Assembly: GCF_003131185.1 (NCBI RefSeq)
Contig: NZ_QFFU01000021.1
Span: 48,493-112,492 of the forward strand
DNA from: Pseudomonas ovata
GTDB taxonomy: Bacteria > Pseudomonadota > Gammaproteobacteria > Pseudomonadales > Pseudomonadaceae
Direction of reading: 5' to 3'
DNA: 64,000 nucleotides
Shown: in pieces, positions 46,924 to 55,011 of the stretch
Position numbering within the stretch: the stretch's first letter is position 1
How the letters are laid out: each line of letters opens with the position of its first letter
Notes under the pieces: model-generated
What the model saw: only the letters and a program-made list of their open reading frames with translations
What the model was told of the DNA's origin: nothing
The model's database searches: none
Made by a program: the position numbers and the translations under genes

Positions 46924-48405
46924 ATGTTCTCCCAACCCGCTTTCCGTATTCGTTGCGTCAGATGGCTCATCGCAACCGGACTCTTCCTGCTGCTCGGCGC
47001 CTGTGTGGATAAACCCACCACACTGGAGCGAGTCAAGGAGGACGGCGTGCTGCGCGTAATCACTCGCAACAGCCCGGCCACTTACTTTCAGGACCGCAAC
47101 GGTGAAACCGGCTTCGAGTACGAGTTGGTCAAGCGTTTTGCCGATGACCTGGGGGTGGAGCTGAAGATCGAAACCGCCGACAACCTCGATGAACTGTTCG
47201 ACCGTTTGCAGCAACCCGACGGCCCGGTACTGGGCGCCGCCGGCCTGATCGAAACGCAAAGGCGCAGCCAGCAGGCGCGCTTCTCGCGCCCCTACCTGGA
47301 GGTCACCCCGCAGGTGGTGTACCGCAATGGCCAGTCGCGCCCTACCGAGGGCGCCGACCTGGTCGGCAAGCGCATCATCGTGCTCAAGGGCAGCAGCCAT
47401 GCCGAGCAACTGGCCACCCTCAAGGCGCAGTATCCGGCGCTGGAATACGAAGAGTCCGACGCGGTCGAGGTGGTCGACCTGCTGCGCATGGTCGATGAAG
47501 GGCAGATCGACCTGACCCTGGTGGATTCCAACGAACTGGCGATGAACCAGGTGTATTTTTCCAACGTGCGGGTCGCCTTCGACCTGGGCGAGACCCGCCA
47601 GCAGCGCTGGGCCGTGGCGTCCGGAGAGGACAACAGCCTGCTCAACGAGATCAACGCCTTCCTGGCCAAGGTCGAGAAGAACGACACCCTGCAACACCTC
47701 AAGGACCGTTATTACGGCCATGTCGACGTGCTGGGCTATGTCGGCGCCTACACCTTCGCCCAGCACTTGCAGGAACGCCTGCCCAAATACGAAAAATTCT
47801 TCCAGACCTCTTCGAAGAAAGAGCAGGTCGACTGGCGTCTGCTGGCAGCCATCGGCTATCAGGAATCGATGTGGCAGCCCACGGTCACCTCCAAGACCGG
47901 CGTGCGCGGGCTGATGATGCTGACCCAGAACACCGCCCAGGCCATGGGCGTGACCAACCGTCTGGATGCCCGGCAAAGCATTCAGGGCGGCGCCAAGTAC
48001 TTTGCCTACGTGAAAGAGCAGCTCGACAAGGACATCCAGGAGCCCGACCGCACCTGGCTGGCGCTGGCGGCCTACAACGTTGGCGGCGGCCATCTCGAAG
48101 ACGCCCGCAAACTGGCGGTGAACGAGGGGCTTAATCCCAACAAGTGGCTGGATGTGAAGAAAATGCTGCCGCGCCTGTCGCAGAAGAAGTGGTACAGCAA
48201 GACCCGCTATGGCTATGCCCGTGGCGGCGAGCCGGTGCATTTCGTTGCCAACATCCGCCGCTATTACGACATCCTGACCTGGGTGACCCAACCCCAGCTG
48301 GAAGGCAGCCAGGTCGCCGAGGGCAAGCTGCATGTGCCCGGCGTCGACAAGACCGCGCCGGCCGGGGCCCAGCCGCCGGCGCCTGTACCGCCTGCCACGC
48401 CTTGA
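46924..48405 (+). CDS. mltF: Membrane-bound lytic murein transglycosylase MltF
   Basis: A 493-residue outer-membrane lipoprotein. The N-terminus has a lipobox (LFLLLGAC). Residues about 40-265 form an SBP_bac_3 regulatory domain (GVLRVITRNSPATYF). The lytic transglycosylase domain follows (LLAAIGYQESMWQP with the catalytic Glu, GVRGLMMLTQNTA, LALAAYNVGGGH), and the protein ends in a Pro/Ala-rich tail. It cleaves glycan strands to 1,6-anhydro ends. No Shine-Dalgarno is visible at the start, but no better in-frame start exists. Confidence 0.95.
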   Translation: MFSQPAFRIRCVRWLIATGLFLLLGACVDKPTTLERVKEDGVLRVITRNSPATYFQDRNGETGFEYELVKRFADDLGVELKIETADNLDELFDRLQQPDGPVLGAAGLIETQRRSQQARFSRPYLEVTPQVVYRNGQSRPTEGADLVGKRIIVLKGSSHAEQLATLKAQYPALEYEESDAVEVVDLLRMVDEGQIDLTLVDSNELAMNQVYFSNVRVAFDLGETRQQRWAVASGEDNSLLNEINAFLAKVEKNDTLQHLKDRYYGHVDVLGYVGAYTFAQHLQERLPKYEKFFQTSSKKEQVDWRLLAAIGYQESMWQPTVTSKTGVRGLMMLTQNTAQAMGVTNRLDARQSIQGGAKYFAYVKEQLDKDIQEPDRTWLALAAYNVGGGHLEDARKLAVNEGLNPNKWLDVKKMLPRLSQKKWYSKTRYGYARGGEPVHFVANIRRYYDILTWVTQPQLEGSQVAEGKLHVPGVDKTAPAGAQPPAPVPPATP

Positions 48406-48431
48406 TGATCGCGCAGCAAACATGGGCCACG

Positions 48432-48597
48432 GTAGGAGCGCGCTTGCCCGCGACCGAGTGCGTTAGCAGTCGTAAATTTTCAGCGTTTCATAGTTTTTAG
48501 AGGCGTCCACAGCTCAGCATTTGTGGCGTCTGGCAAATTTTGCGAGCGCTGCGCACTCGGTCGCGGTGGTCCGGCATTCCGGCAAGCGCGCTCCTAC
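48432..48597. repeat. REP pair (BIME-like), inverted copy of the 3112-3258 element
   Basis: The left arm 48432-48462 is identical to the arm at 3112-3142. The right arm (48552-48597) matches except for a 15-base insertion (TGGTCCGGCATTCCG) after the CGCGG core. Interior sequence matches the reverse complement of the first element near both ends (for example GCAGTCGTAAAttt and TTTTGCGAGCGCTGCG). Confidence 0.85.
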
Positions 48598-48611
48598 GGG
48601 GGGTAATTTTC

Positions 48612-49100
48612 TCAGGTTTTTTGCAGTGCCCGGCGCTTGCGGAAGAACTCGCTCAGCACGCTACCGCATTCCTCGCCCAGTACCCCGCCTTCAAACAGCA
48701 CTCGATGATTGAGAAAGCCCTGGGTGAAGAACTGCCCCTGGCTCTGTACCACGCCGGCCTTGGGCTCCAGCGCGCCATACACCACCCGGCCGATGCGTGA
48801 ATGCACGATCAGGCCCGCGCACATGCTGCACGGCTCCAGGGTCACGTACAGGGTGCTGCCCGGCAGTCGGTAATTGCTCAGAGCCCGCGCCGCATCGCGG
48901 ATCGCTACCATTTCGGCATGGGCACTGGGGTCATGGCCGCTGATCGGGCAGTTATAGCCGCGCCCCACCACCAGCCCGTCCACGACCACGATGGCCCCCA
49001 CCGGCACCTCGCCCAGCGCCGCCCCTTGCGCGGCCAGGGCCAGCGCCTCGCGCATGAAATCCTGGTCGCGGCTACGGTCGATAATCACGGGCTGGCGCAT
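48612..49100 (-). CDS. tadA: tRNA-specific adenosine deaminase TadA
   Basis: A 162-residue zinc deaminase that makes inosine at A34 of tRNA-Arg(ACG). Motifs: HAEMVAIRDAAR (His ligand, catalytic Glu) and TLEPCSMCAGLIVHSRI (two Cys ligands). The ATG at 49100 overlaps by one base the stop codon of the multicopper oxidase gene upstream (TGATG), so its translation is probably coupled to it. Confidence 0.95.
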   Translation of the reverse strand: MRQPVIIDRSRDQDFMREALALAAQGAALGEVPVGAIVVVDGLVVGRGYNCPISGHDPSAHAEMVAIRDAARALSNYRLPGSTLYVTLEPCSMCAGLIVHSRIGRVVYGALEPKAGVVQSQGQFFTQGFLNHRVLFEGGVLGEECGSVLSEFFRKRRALQKT

Positions 49101-50473
49101 CACGACACCTCGATGGCGGCCATCAGGCCGGTTTCCATGTGATCGATCACATGGCAATGGAACATCCAGACGCCAGGGTTATCGGCCACCAGCGCCACCC
49201 AGGCACGCTCGTTGCGACCCAGCAGGAAGGTGTCGGTGAAATACGGAATGATCTTGCGTCTGTCGGACTTGAGCACCTTGAAGCTCATGCCATGCAAGTG
49301 GATCGGATGCTGGTACTGGGCCATGTTCTTGAGTTCGAAGATATAGCTCTTGCCCAGTTTCAGCCGGGCAATCGGCCGCTCGGCACAGGTCTTGTCGGTG
49401 ATGTCCCAGGCCTGGCCATTGATCTGCCACAGGCTCGGCGGCTTGCCGTCGGCCGTGCCCTCGGACACCGAGCCGACCCACTCGAAGTTGAAGTTGATCG
49501 TCTCGGCCTGCCCCAGGTCCGGCTCGGGCAGCGGATTGGCCGGCAGGGCCGGTGGCCAGTCGCTACCCGTGCCCGTGCTGGCCACCGAGCGCAAGGTGCC
49601 CAGGCGTACCGGGCCGTTGCGCAATGACAATTCTTCACCGACCGCCGGCGCCCTGACCGCCAGGCACAGGCGCATGCCCGGCCCCAGCCAGTAATCCTTG
49701 CCCAACGGCCGGGGCTCGACCGGATTGCCATCAATGGCATAGATCCGCGCTTCGGCATCCGGCAAGTTGATGCGATAGGTCACGGTGTTGTCCAGATTGA
49801 GCAGCCGCACCCGGGTAATCTCGCCGGCCGGCAGCTCGATCACACTGCGGTGCTCGCCATTGATCGTCGACAAGCGCCCGGCCGTGCCCTCGCGCGCCGC
49901 TTCGCGGATCACGCTGAACTCGGTAAAGGCCCCGACCTCATCGACATGCCAGTTCTTCAGGCTGAGCGTACGCTCATGGGCAAAGCCGGTGGGTTCACGC
50001 TCCTCGACGATCAACGGCCCCACCAGCCCGCGCCCCAGCTCTTCGCTGCTGCTGACGTGCGGGTGGTACCAGAAACTGCCAGCGTCCAGCACGCGGAACT
50101 TGTAGTCGAAGTACTCGCCCGGCTTGACCGGCAACTGCGAAACGTAGGGCACACCGTCCATCTCCAGCGGCACCCGGATGCCATGCCAGTGAATGGTGGT
50201 CTCGACCGGCAGATGGTTGATGAAACGCAAGCGCAGCCACTCGCCCTGGCGCACCCGCAGCTCGGTGCCCGGCGCAGTGCCACCAAAGGCCCAGGCCGGG
50301 GTCTTGTGGCCGGGCACCAGCTCCACATCCAGTGGCGCGGCGATCAGTTCGAAATCATGCCCCTCCCCCGGCCCGCGCTGGCCCAACCAGTAGCGCGCCG
50401 CGCCACCCGCGCCCAGGCCGACCACGGCAAGGCCGGCGATGCCGGTGAGAATCTGGCGACGGGTAAAGGACAT
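49100..50473 (-). CDS. Multicopper oxidase (CueO/PcoA-like)
   Basis: A 457-residue Tat-exported oxidase. The N-terminus MSFTRRQILTGIAGLAVVG has a twin-Arg signal. Copper ligands are in place: IHWHGIR, FWYHPHVS, HPIHLHGMSF and MFHCHVIDHMETG, giving one type-1 and a trinuclear centre in a three-domain cupredoxin protein. Likely a periplasmic cuprous or metal oxidase. It has no extended Met-rich insert. The leader carries an inverted repeat (50502-50519, GCATCCGC/GCGGATGC) about 30 bases before the ATG that could affect translation. Confidence 0.9.
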   Translation of the reverse strand: MSFTRRQILTGIAGLAVVGLGAGGAARYWLGQRGPGEGHDFELIAAPLDVELVPGHKTPAWAFGGTAPGTELRVRQGEWLRLRFINHLPVETTIHWHGIRVPLEMDGVPYVSQLPVKPGEYFDYKFRVLDAGSFWYHPHVSSSEELGRGLVGPLIVEEREPTGFAHERTLSLKNWHVDEVGAFTEFSVIREAAREGTAGRLSTINGEHRSVIELPAGEITRVRLLNLDNTVTYRINLPDAEARIYAIDGNPVEPRPLGKDYWLGPGMRLCLAVRAPAVGEELSLRNGPVRLGTLRSVASTGTGSDWPPALPANPLPEPDLGQAETINFNFEWVGSVSEGTADGKPPSLWQINGQAWDITDKTCAERPIARLKLGKSYIFELKNMAQYQHPIHLHGMSFKVLKSDRRKIIPYFTDTFLLGRNERAWVALVADNPGVWMFHCHVIDHMETGLMAAIEVS

Positions 50474-50608
50474 GAGCGCGAACACCTTGAGCACGACGAG
50501 TGCATCCGCGGGCGGATGCGAGGGGGCATTACGATACACTCCCGAATACGAATGCGTAAGATCGGCATTTCGACGCAGGTACAGTGCGCACCAATCTTGG
50601 GCAAAGCT

Positions 50609-51109
50609 CTACGACTGAGACAGCCGCTTTTGCTCCTTGACGATATTGGCATGCATGGCCGCTTGTGCGATTTCCAGCATGCTCGCTGTCACGGTCTGCC
50701 CGCCACGCCCCTTCACCCAGGTCAATACATCGACCAGATGCCATAGTGAAGAACTGCCCTCATGGACTGGCACCGGAAAGCTTGAGGGGTGACCCAGCAT
50801 AAGCTTGCGCATGTTCTGGCGCGACATGCCCACAATGTCAGCTACATCGCTCAAGCCCACGAGATCCGGCGCAACCTCGATCAATCTGGCGCTAGGCACG
50901 GCTGCCTGGACATCGGCCAGCGCGCTGTACAGAGCGGCATCTGCACTTTTGGCGTCCCGATTGAACTCCAGCGCCAGCCGTCCCGGCTGACCGATACCGA
51001 CCAGCGCATCGTCGCAGCCCGCCTCTGCAAGGCGCTCGACCAACGCTGCCATATCTTCATGACCTTCGCTCAATTGATATTTGAGTGTGAATAGATATTC
51101 CATGCTCAT
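50609..51109 (-). CDS. Helix-turn-helix protein, putative antitoxin partner
   Basis: A 166-residue protein starting MSMEYLFTLKYQLSEGHEDM. The N-terminal half is an alpha/beta domain I do not recognise. The C-terminal half has an AlpA/MerR-type helix-turn-helix (LVGLSDVADIVGMSRQNMRKLM, SLWHLVDVLTWVKGRG). Its ATG overlaps the stop of the preceding small frame (ATGA), giving tight coupling. The arrangement of a small upstream partner, a DNA-binding second gene and an upstream palindrome is that of autoregulated toxin-antitoxin pairs. That role is inferred. Confidence 0.62.
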   Translation of the reverse strand: MSMEYLFTLKYQLSEGHEDMAALVERLAEAGCDDALVGIGQPGRLALEFNRDAKSADAALYSALADVQAAVPSARLIEVAPDLVGLSDVADIVGMSRQNMRKLMLGHPSSFPVPVHEGSSSLWHLVDVLTWVKGRGGQTVTASMLEIAQAAMHANIVKEQKRLSQS

Positions 51110-51366
51110 TCCTCATCGTCTTGCTGACGCTGCCGCGCGCAGTTGCTGACTACCCGCCGAAGCGCACGCGCATGGTTGCCCGGGCTCTTGGGCGTACTCC
51201 AGACGCTGGTGATACAGAATTCACCGCAGCGACATTCAGCATCGTTATAGGGACAATAAATCCGTCCCCACGCGTGATGACCGCCAGTCATCACACGTCA
51301 GCCCTGAGCCTCTGCAAACTTCAAGGCTTCTTCGATTTCCTTCCCTGGATGCGTAGGACGCCTCAT
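51106..51366 (-). pseudogene. HicA-like small protein gene interrupted by an in-frame TGA
   Basis: From the ATG at 51366 (GAGG six bases upstream) the frame reads MRRPTHPGKEIEEALKFAEAQG and then meets TGA at 51300-51298. It then continues open in the same frame (RVMTGGHHAWGRIYCPYNDA...) to a stop at 51108-51106. Read through, it is 86 residues with helix 'KEIEEALKFAEAQGxR' and 'GGHHAWGR', resembling HicA-type dsRBD-like toxins where a Trp (TGG) is expected at the TGA. A C-x6-C-x-C-x3-C cluster could bind metal. Reinitiation at 51294 would give a 62-residue C-terminal product. Read as an inactivated putative toxin; sequencing error is possible. Confidence 0.6.
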
Positions 51367-51394
51367 GAATAGCCTCAGTATTCAGACAAAAAAA

Positions 51395-51414
51395 TGGTTG
51401 TCAATTGACAACCA
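51395..51414. promoter_or_regulatory. Perfect 20-bp palindrome upstream of the toxin/antitoxin-like pair
   Basis: TGGTTGTCAATTGACAACCA is its own reverse complement and lies 28 bases before the ATG at 51366. Its minus strand contains a consensus -35 hexamer TTGACA (51404-51399). AATACT follows 16 bases later but would put the start point almost at the ATG, so the exact promoter is uncertain. It is probably an operator for the helix-turn-helix protein encoded downstream. Confidence 0.65.
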
Positions 51415-51477
51415 AAAAGACAGGCATCACTGGCTCAAGCAAACGCGCCAGATCAAGAAATCAGCGTAGTAGAAAGC

Positions 51478-51503
51478 AAAAAGCCACGTGAACGTGGCTT
51501 TTT
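51478..51503 (-). terminator. Bidirectional rho-independent terminator
   Basis: AAAAAGCCACG-TGAA-CGTGGCTTTTT, symmetric with A and T tracts. It lies 74 bases beyond the stop of the chemotaxis-receptor gene and upstream of the palindrome, insulating the two minus-strand units. Confidence 0.9.
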
Positions 51504-51576
51504 GAGGAAATGTGTCATCCATCAGGATGTTTGTCATTGAAACGGCGGCATCCAGCACTGGATCCGCCCGGAATCC

Positions 51577-53601
51577 TTACAACCTGAACCGCGCCACCAC
51601 CGTGCGCAGTTCGCTCGCCAGCAGCGACAGCTCCCCGGCCGTCACGGCGTTGTCTTCGATACCTTCCATGAGCACGACGCTGCCGTTGCGAATCCCGGTC
51701 ACGTTGCGGTTGATGTCTTCCGAGACGGCATGTTGCTGCACCGCCGCACTGGCGATCTGGGTGTTCATGCCCACGATCTGCTCCACGCCATCATTGATCG
51801 CATCCAGGCTGGTCGAGGCCTCGTCGGCGGAGATGATGCAGGCCTGTGCGCGCTGTTGGCCGGTCTTCATCTGCTCGACAGCGGCGGTGGTGGCCAGTTG
51901 CAGTTCCTGGATAATGCGGCGAATTTCCTCGGTGGAATTCTGAGTCCGTGAAGCCAGCGTGCGCACTTCATCGGCCACCACCGCAAACCCCCGGCCCTGC
52001 TCGCCTGCACGGGCGGCTTCAATGGCAGCGTTCAAGGCCAGCAGGTTGGTCTGATCGGCAATGTTGCGGATGACTTCAACCACCCCGCCGATCTGCTGGC
52101 TGTGCTGGGCAAGCGCCGAGACCTTTTGTGCGCTGCGTTCCACTTCCTCGGCCAGGGCCTCGACGGTGGCACGGGTCTCCTGCATTTTCGCCAGGCCTGC
52201 ACTGGAGGACTTGCCGGCGTGCTCGGCCGCGTGGGCAGCACCTTCGGTGTTTTGTGCGACGTCGGCCACACTGGCGGTCATTTCGTTGATGGCCGTGGCG
52301 ACCTGCTCGGTTTCACTCTGCTGCGCGCTCATCGAGTGCTTGGCACGCTCGATCGACAGCCCCATGCGCGTGGCCGCCTCGGACACCGACTGCGAACTGC
52401 GCTCGACCTGCACCAGCGAGGCACCGAAGGCCTGCGCCATCTGGTTGACGGCCTGGCCCACATCGGCCATCTCATCCTTGCCGCGCACCTCGATGCGTGC
52501 CGTCAGGTCGCCCTGAGCGATCTGTCGGGTGGCCATCAGCACCTCATTAATGGTGCGGCGCATGGCACTGTAGATGCCGCTGAAGGCGTACACCAGCAGC
52601 AGACCGAGAAACCCGATCATGCTCAGGATCAGCAGCCGCTCGGCGGTCATCGCCTCGGCACGGTCCTTCAACCGGTCCAGCAGTGCGTCTTGCAGCGTGT
52701 CTTGCGCCTTGTACAGATCGGCCACTACCGCATTGCCCGTGGCCGGCAGGTTCTGCACGCCTGTGATGGTCTCGCGGGTCGAGTTGACCACTGCTTCGAG
52801 GTCGTTACGGAAACTGTCCAGGCCCACGATGGCACTGCTGACCGGCGCCTGAATGCGGTCGGCCAGGGCCGGTTCCTTGCGGCGCAACAGTGCCAGGCTC
52901 TGCTGCAGTTCCTTGCGGATCAGCAATTCGTTCTTGAGCATCAACCGGATCGCGCCGCGGGTCGCCGGGCTCAAGGTTTGCCCGTCACGCAGACCACTGG
53001 CCAGGCCGCGCAATTGCCCGACGATATTGATCTGCCGTGGCAGCCTCAAGGTGCTCTGGTCGATCATGAACAGCGAGGCAAAATCTTCATCCAGCACCAT
53101 GCCCGAGGTGGCCGACACGAAATAGACGAAGTTCAGGGTCTCGATAAGCTGATCGTTCCAGTCGTCGAACATCTTGCCCGGCTCAACACCGGTCTTTGCC
53201 TGCGCAATCAACGCCTGCACACCGGCGTGCAGACGCTGCACGCGGTCACTGGTTTCCAGTTGGGCATTGAACTGCCGGTCAAGGGTTTCAAGTCGGGAGA
53301 ACGCGTCTTCCAGCTTCGCCTGATTGGCCGATACATCAGCCTGCGCCGTCGCATCACCGCTGAGCAAACGGTTGGTCAGCGCGCGTTGCAGCATTGAAAA
53401 ACGCAGTACGGGTGTCACTTCCTGCAGGTAGCGCTGGCCGAGTTGCTCCGAGGCAATCACCTCCAGGCTGTGATTGATCTGCTGGACAACACGCGTGCCG
53501 AGCATGACCAGCGGGATCAAAACAATGATCGCCAGCACGCCGAACTTGGTCGAGAAGCGCAGTCGATTAGCCAGGGTGACGGCAGGAGCAAGGATATTCA
53601 T
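51577..53601 (-). CDS. Methyl-accepting chemotaxis protein
   Basis: A 674-residue receptor (ATG 53601). Helix TM1 (FGVLAIIVLIPLVMLGTRVV), a roughly 280-residue helical periplasmic domain, TM2 (LLILSMIGFLGLLLVYAF), a HAMP domain, and a cytoplasmic signalling rod follow in order. The conserved hairpin tip is DQTNLLALNAAIEAARAGEQ. The periplasmic part is helical-bimodular in size, so a small organic ligand is likely but unidentified. No CheB/CheR tether pentapeptide is seen at the C-terminus (VVARFRL). It is a single gene with a terminator downstream. Confidence 0.93.
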   Translation of the reverse strand: MNILAPAVTLANRLRFSTKFGVLAIIVLIPLVMLGTRVVQQINHSLEVIASEQLGQRYLQEVTPVLRFSMLQRALTNRLLSGDATAQADVSANQAKLEDAFSRLETLDRQFNAQLETSDRVQRLHAGVQALIAQAKTGVEPGKMFDDWNDQLIETLNFVYFVSATSGMVLDEDFASLFMIDQSTLRLPRQINIVGQLRGLASGLRDGQTLSPATRGAIRLMLKNELLIRKELQQSLALLRRKEPALADRIQAPVSSAIVGLDSFRNDLEAVVNSTRETITGVQNLPATGNAVVADLYKAQDTLQDALLDRLKDRAEAMTAERLLILSMIGFLGLLLVYAFSGIYSAMRRTINEVLMATRQIAQGDLTARIEVRGKDEMADVGQAVNQMAQAFGASLVQVERSSQSVSEAATRMGLSIERAKHSMSAQQSETEQVATAINEMTASVADVAQNTEGAAHAAEHAGKSSSAGLAKMQETRATVEALAEEVERSAQKVSALAQHSQQIGGVVEVIRNIADQTNLLALNAAIEAARAGEQGRGFAVVADEVRTLASRTQNSTEEIRRIIQELQLATTAAVEQMKTGQQRAQACIISADEASTSLDAINDGVEQIVGMNTQIASAAVQQHAVSEDINRNVTGIRNGSVVLMEGIEDNAVTAGELSLLASELRTVVARFRL

Positions 53602-53773
53602 GGAGTTCTCACAGCCCGAAGCGGGACGGTATGGGTAAGGATTGCTGGGGGAGAACGGTCCTTTTCTCGTAGCGCCTGGCTCTGTCTGGCTCAGTGGGAT
53701 CATCACGTTTGATTGTGTAATTAAACGTTTCAGTCAGCGCGTGAAAGGTGAGAGTGAAGACTTCGGCAAAAGT

Positions 53774-53797
53774 TGTACATATTTTTATTTTTGTACA
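53774..53797. promoter_or_regulatory. Pair of TGTACA palindromes upstream of the chemotaxis receptor
   Basis: TGTACA occurs at 53774-53779 and 53792-53797, 18 bases centre to centre, embedded in an AT-rich stretch. The 285-base gap between the receptor start and the helical-repeat gene contains no other feature I can support. It may be an operator; no regulator is assigned. Confidence 0.3.
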
Positions 53798-53886
53798 GCT
53801 TTGGAACGCTCGATACACAATGATGTCACTGAGACATCACTGCGCAAAGAAAGAGAATGCAGTACCACCGGCCGGGCTGATCGTGA

Positions 53887-54975
53887 TCAATTGACCTTGA
53901 GCGGCGGGCTGGCGGCCTCGATCTGACTTGCCAGGGACGCCAGCAGCGCCTGTGCCCCACAATCGCGTCGCAACTGGCCGACATGCGTGTGTGCCAGCGC
54001 CAGGTGCTGCCGAGCCTGGACCAGGTCATGGCGCTGCAGGGCCAATGGAATGCTGATCGCGGCCACCTGGATCACCCGCCGGTGCGCGCCATAGCGATGG
54101 TGCTGCCCGATGAGCTGCTCAAGCCGGTCGGCCAGCATCTGGTTATTACGCTGCGGGGCGCGCTGCAATAACTCCGCGAACGCAAGCAGCCAGAACATAC
54201 GGTAGCGCGGAATCAACTCGTCCTCGGCCAGCAGCAAGGCCCAGGCCTCCTCGTCGCGCTGCAACCGGGCCAGCACCTGCGCCTTGAACATCAGACGCGA
54301 CTGGCGCTGGGTCGGCCATTCGTACCCCTCAAGGCCAGCCTCCCACTCCAGGAGCACTGCCCAGGCCTGCTCGGGCCGGTTCAAACGCAGCAGGACGGCC
54401 ATGTGGATCTCGTGCAGGGCCCCGTAGATCGATTTGCCGGCCGCCAGGATCCGGCCTTGTTGTTGTTCCAGGAACGCCAGGGCCTCCTCGGGACGCCCGT
54501 CGTCGAGCAGGGCATCGGCCTTTTCATAACTGATGCATGAAAAACAGGCCCGTTGCGGCTCAACGCGCTGCAAGGCCTCGTCACAGACGGCGATCCGCTC
54601 CTGGACCCATCCGGCACCGTCGACATTGGCATAACAGCCCACCAGGTCCTGGGTCACGCAGACCGATTGCGGGCATTGCTGGGCATCTTCGCGGTTGGCC
54701 CGCTCGAACAGCGCTACCACCTGTGCCAGCGCCGCGTCCCCTTCCAGCAGGCTGCCGATGCGATTGCGCATCTCCCAATGACCGATGAACACCTCCAGCC
54801 ACGGATTGCCAATGGCCTTGGCGTGCGCCTTGAGCTCTGGCAGCAAGGCCTGGGCCTGGGTGACCTCCACGCTGTAGGTGTGGCGAAGCATGCGATCCAG
54901 CACATCGACCGCCTGCCCGTGGCCCGCCGCTCGCAACTCGGTCTTGAGTGTATAGACCCAATTCCAGATATCCAT
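53887..54975 (-). CDS. TPR-like helical-repeat protein, partner of the HSP90-like gene
   Basis: A 362-residue all-helical cytoplasmic protein of unknown function. Repeated helical pairs such as PEEALAFLEQQQGRILAAG, RPEQAWAVLLEWEAGLEG and RDEEAWALLLAEDELIPRY have the spacing and Ala/Leu pattern of degenerate tetratricopeptide repeats. Start at ATG 54975 (GGAG nine bases upstream); a GTG at 54984 is closer to the ribosome-binding site. It lies 36 bases after the HSP90-like gene on the same strand, so it is probably co-transcribed. TPR proteins are known HSP90 partners, which suggests a complex; this is inference. Confidence 0.65.
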   Translation of the reverse strand: MDIWNWVYTLKTELRAAGHGQAVDVLDRMLRHTYSVEVTQAQALLPELKAHAKAIGNPWLEVFIGHWEMRNRIGSLLEGDAALAQVVALFERANREDAQQCPQSVCVTQDLVGCYANVDGAGWVQERIAVCDEALQRVEPQRACFSCISYEKADALLDDGRPEEALAFLEQQQGRILAAGKSIYGALHEIHMAVLLRLNRPEQAWAVLLEWEAGLEGYEWPTQRQSRLMFKAQVLARLQRDEEAWALLLAEDELIPRYRMFWLLAFAELLQRAPQRNNQMLADRLEQLIGQHHRYGAHRRVIQVAAISIPLALQRHDLVQARQHLALAHTHVGQLRRDCGAQALLASLASQIEAASPPLKVN

Positions 54976-55011
54976 GTACGTCACGCTCCATTCGATTGCT
55001 CAGATGACTGA

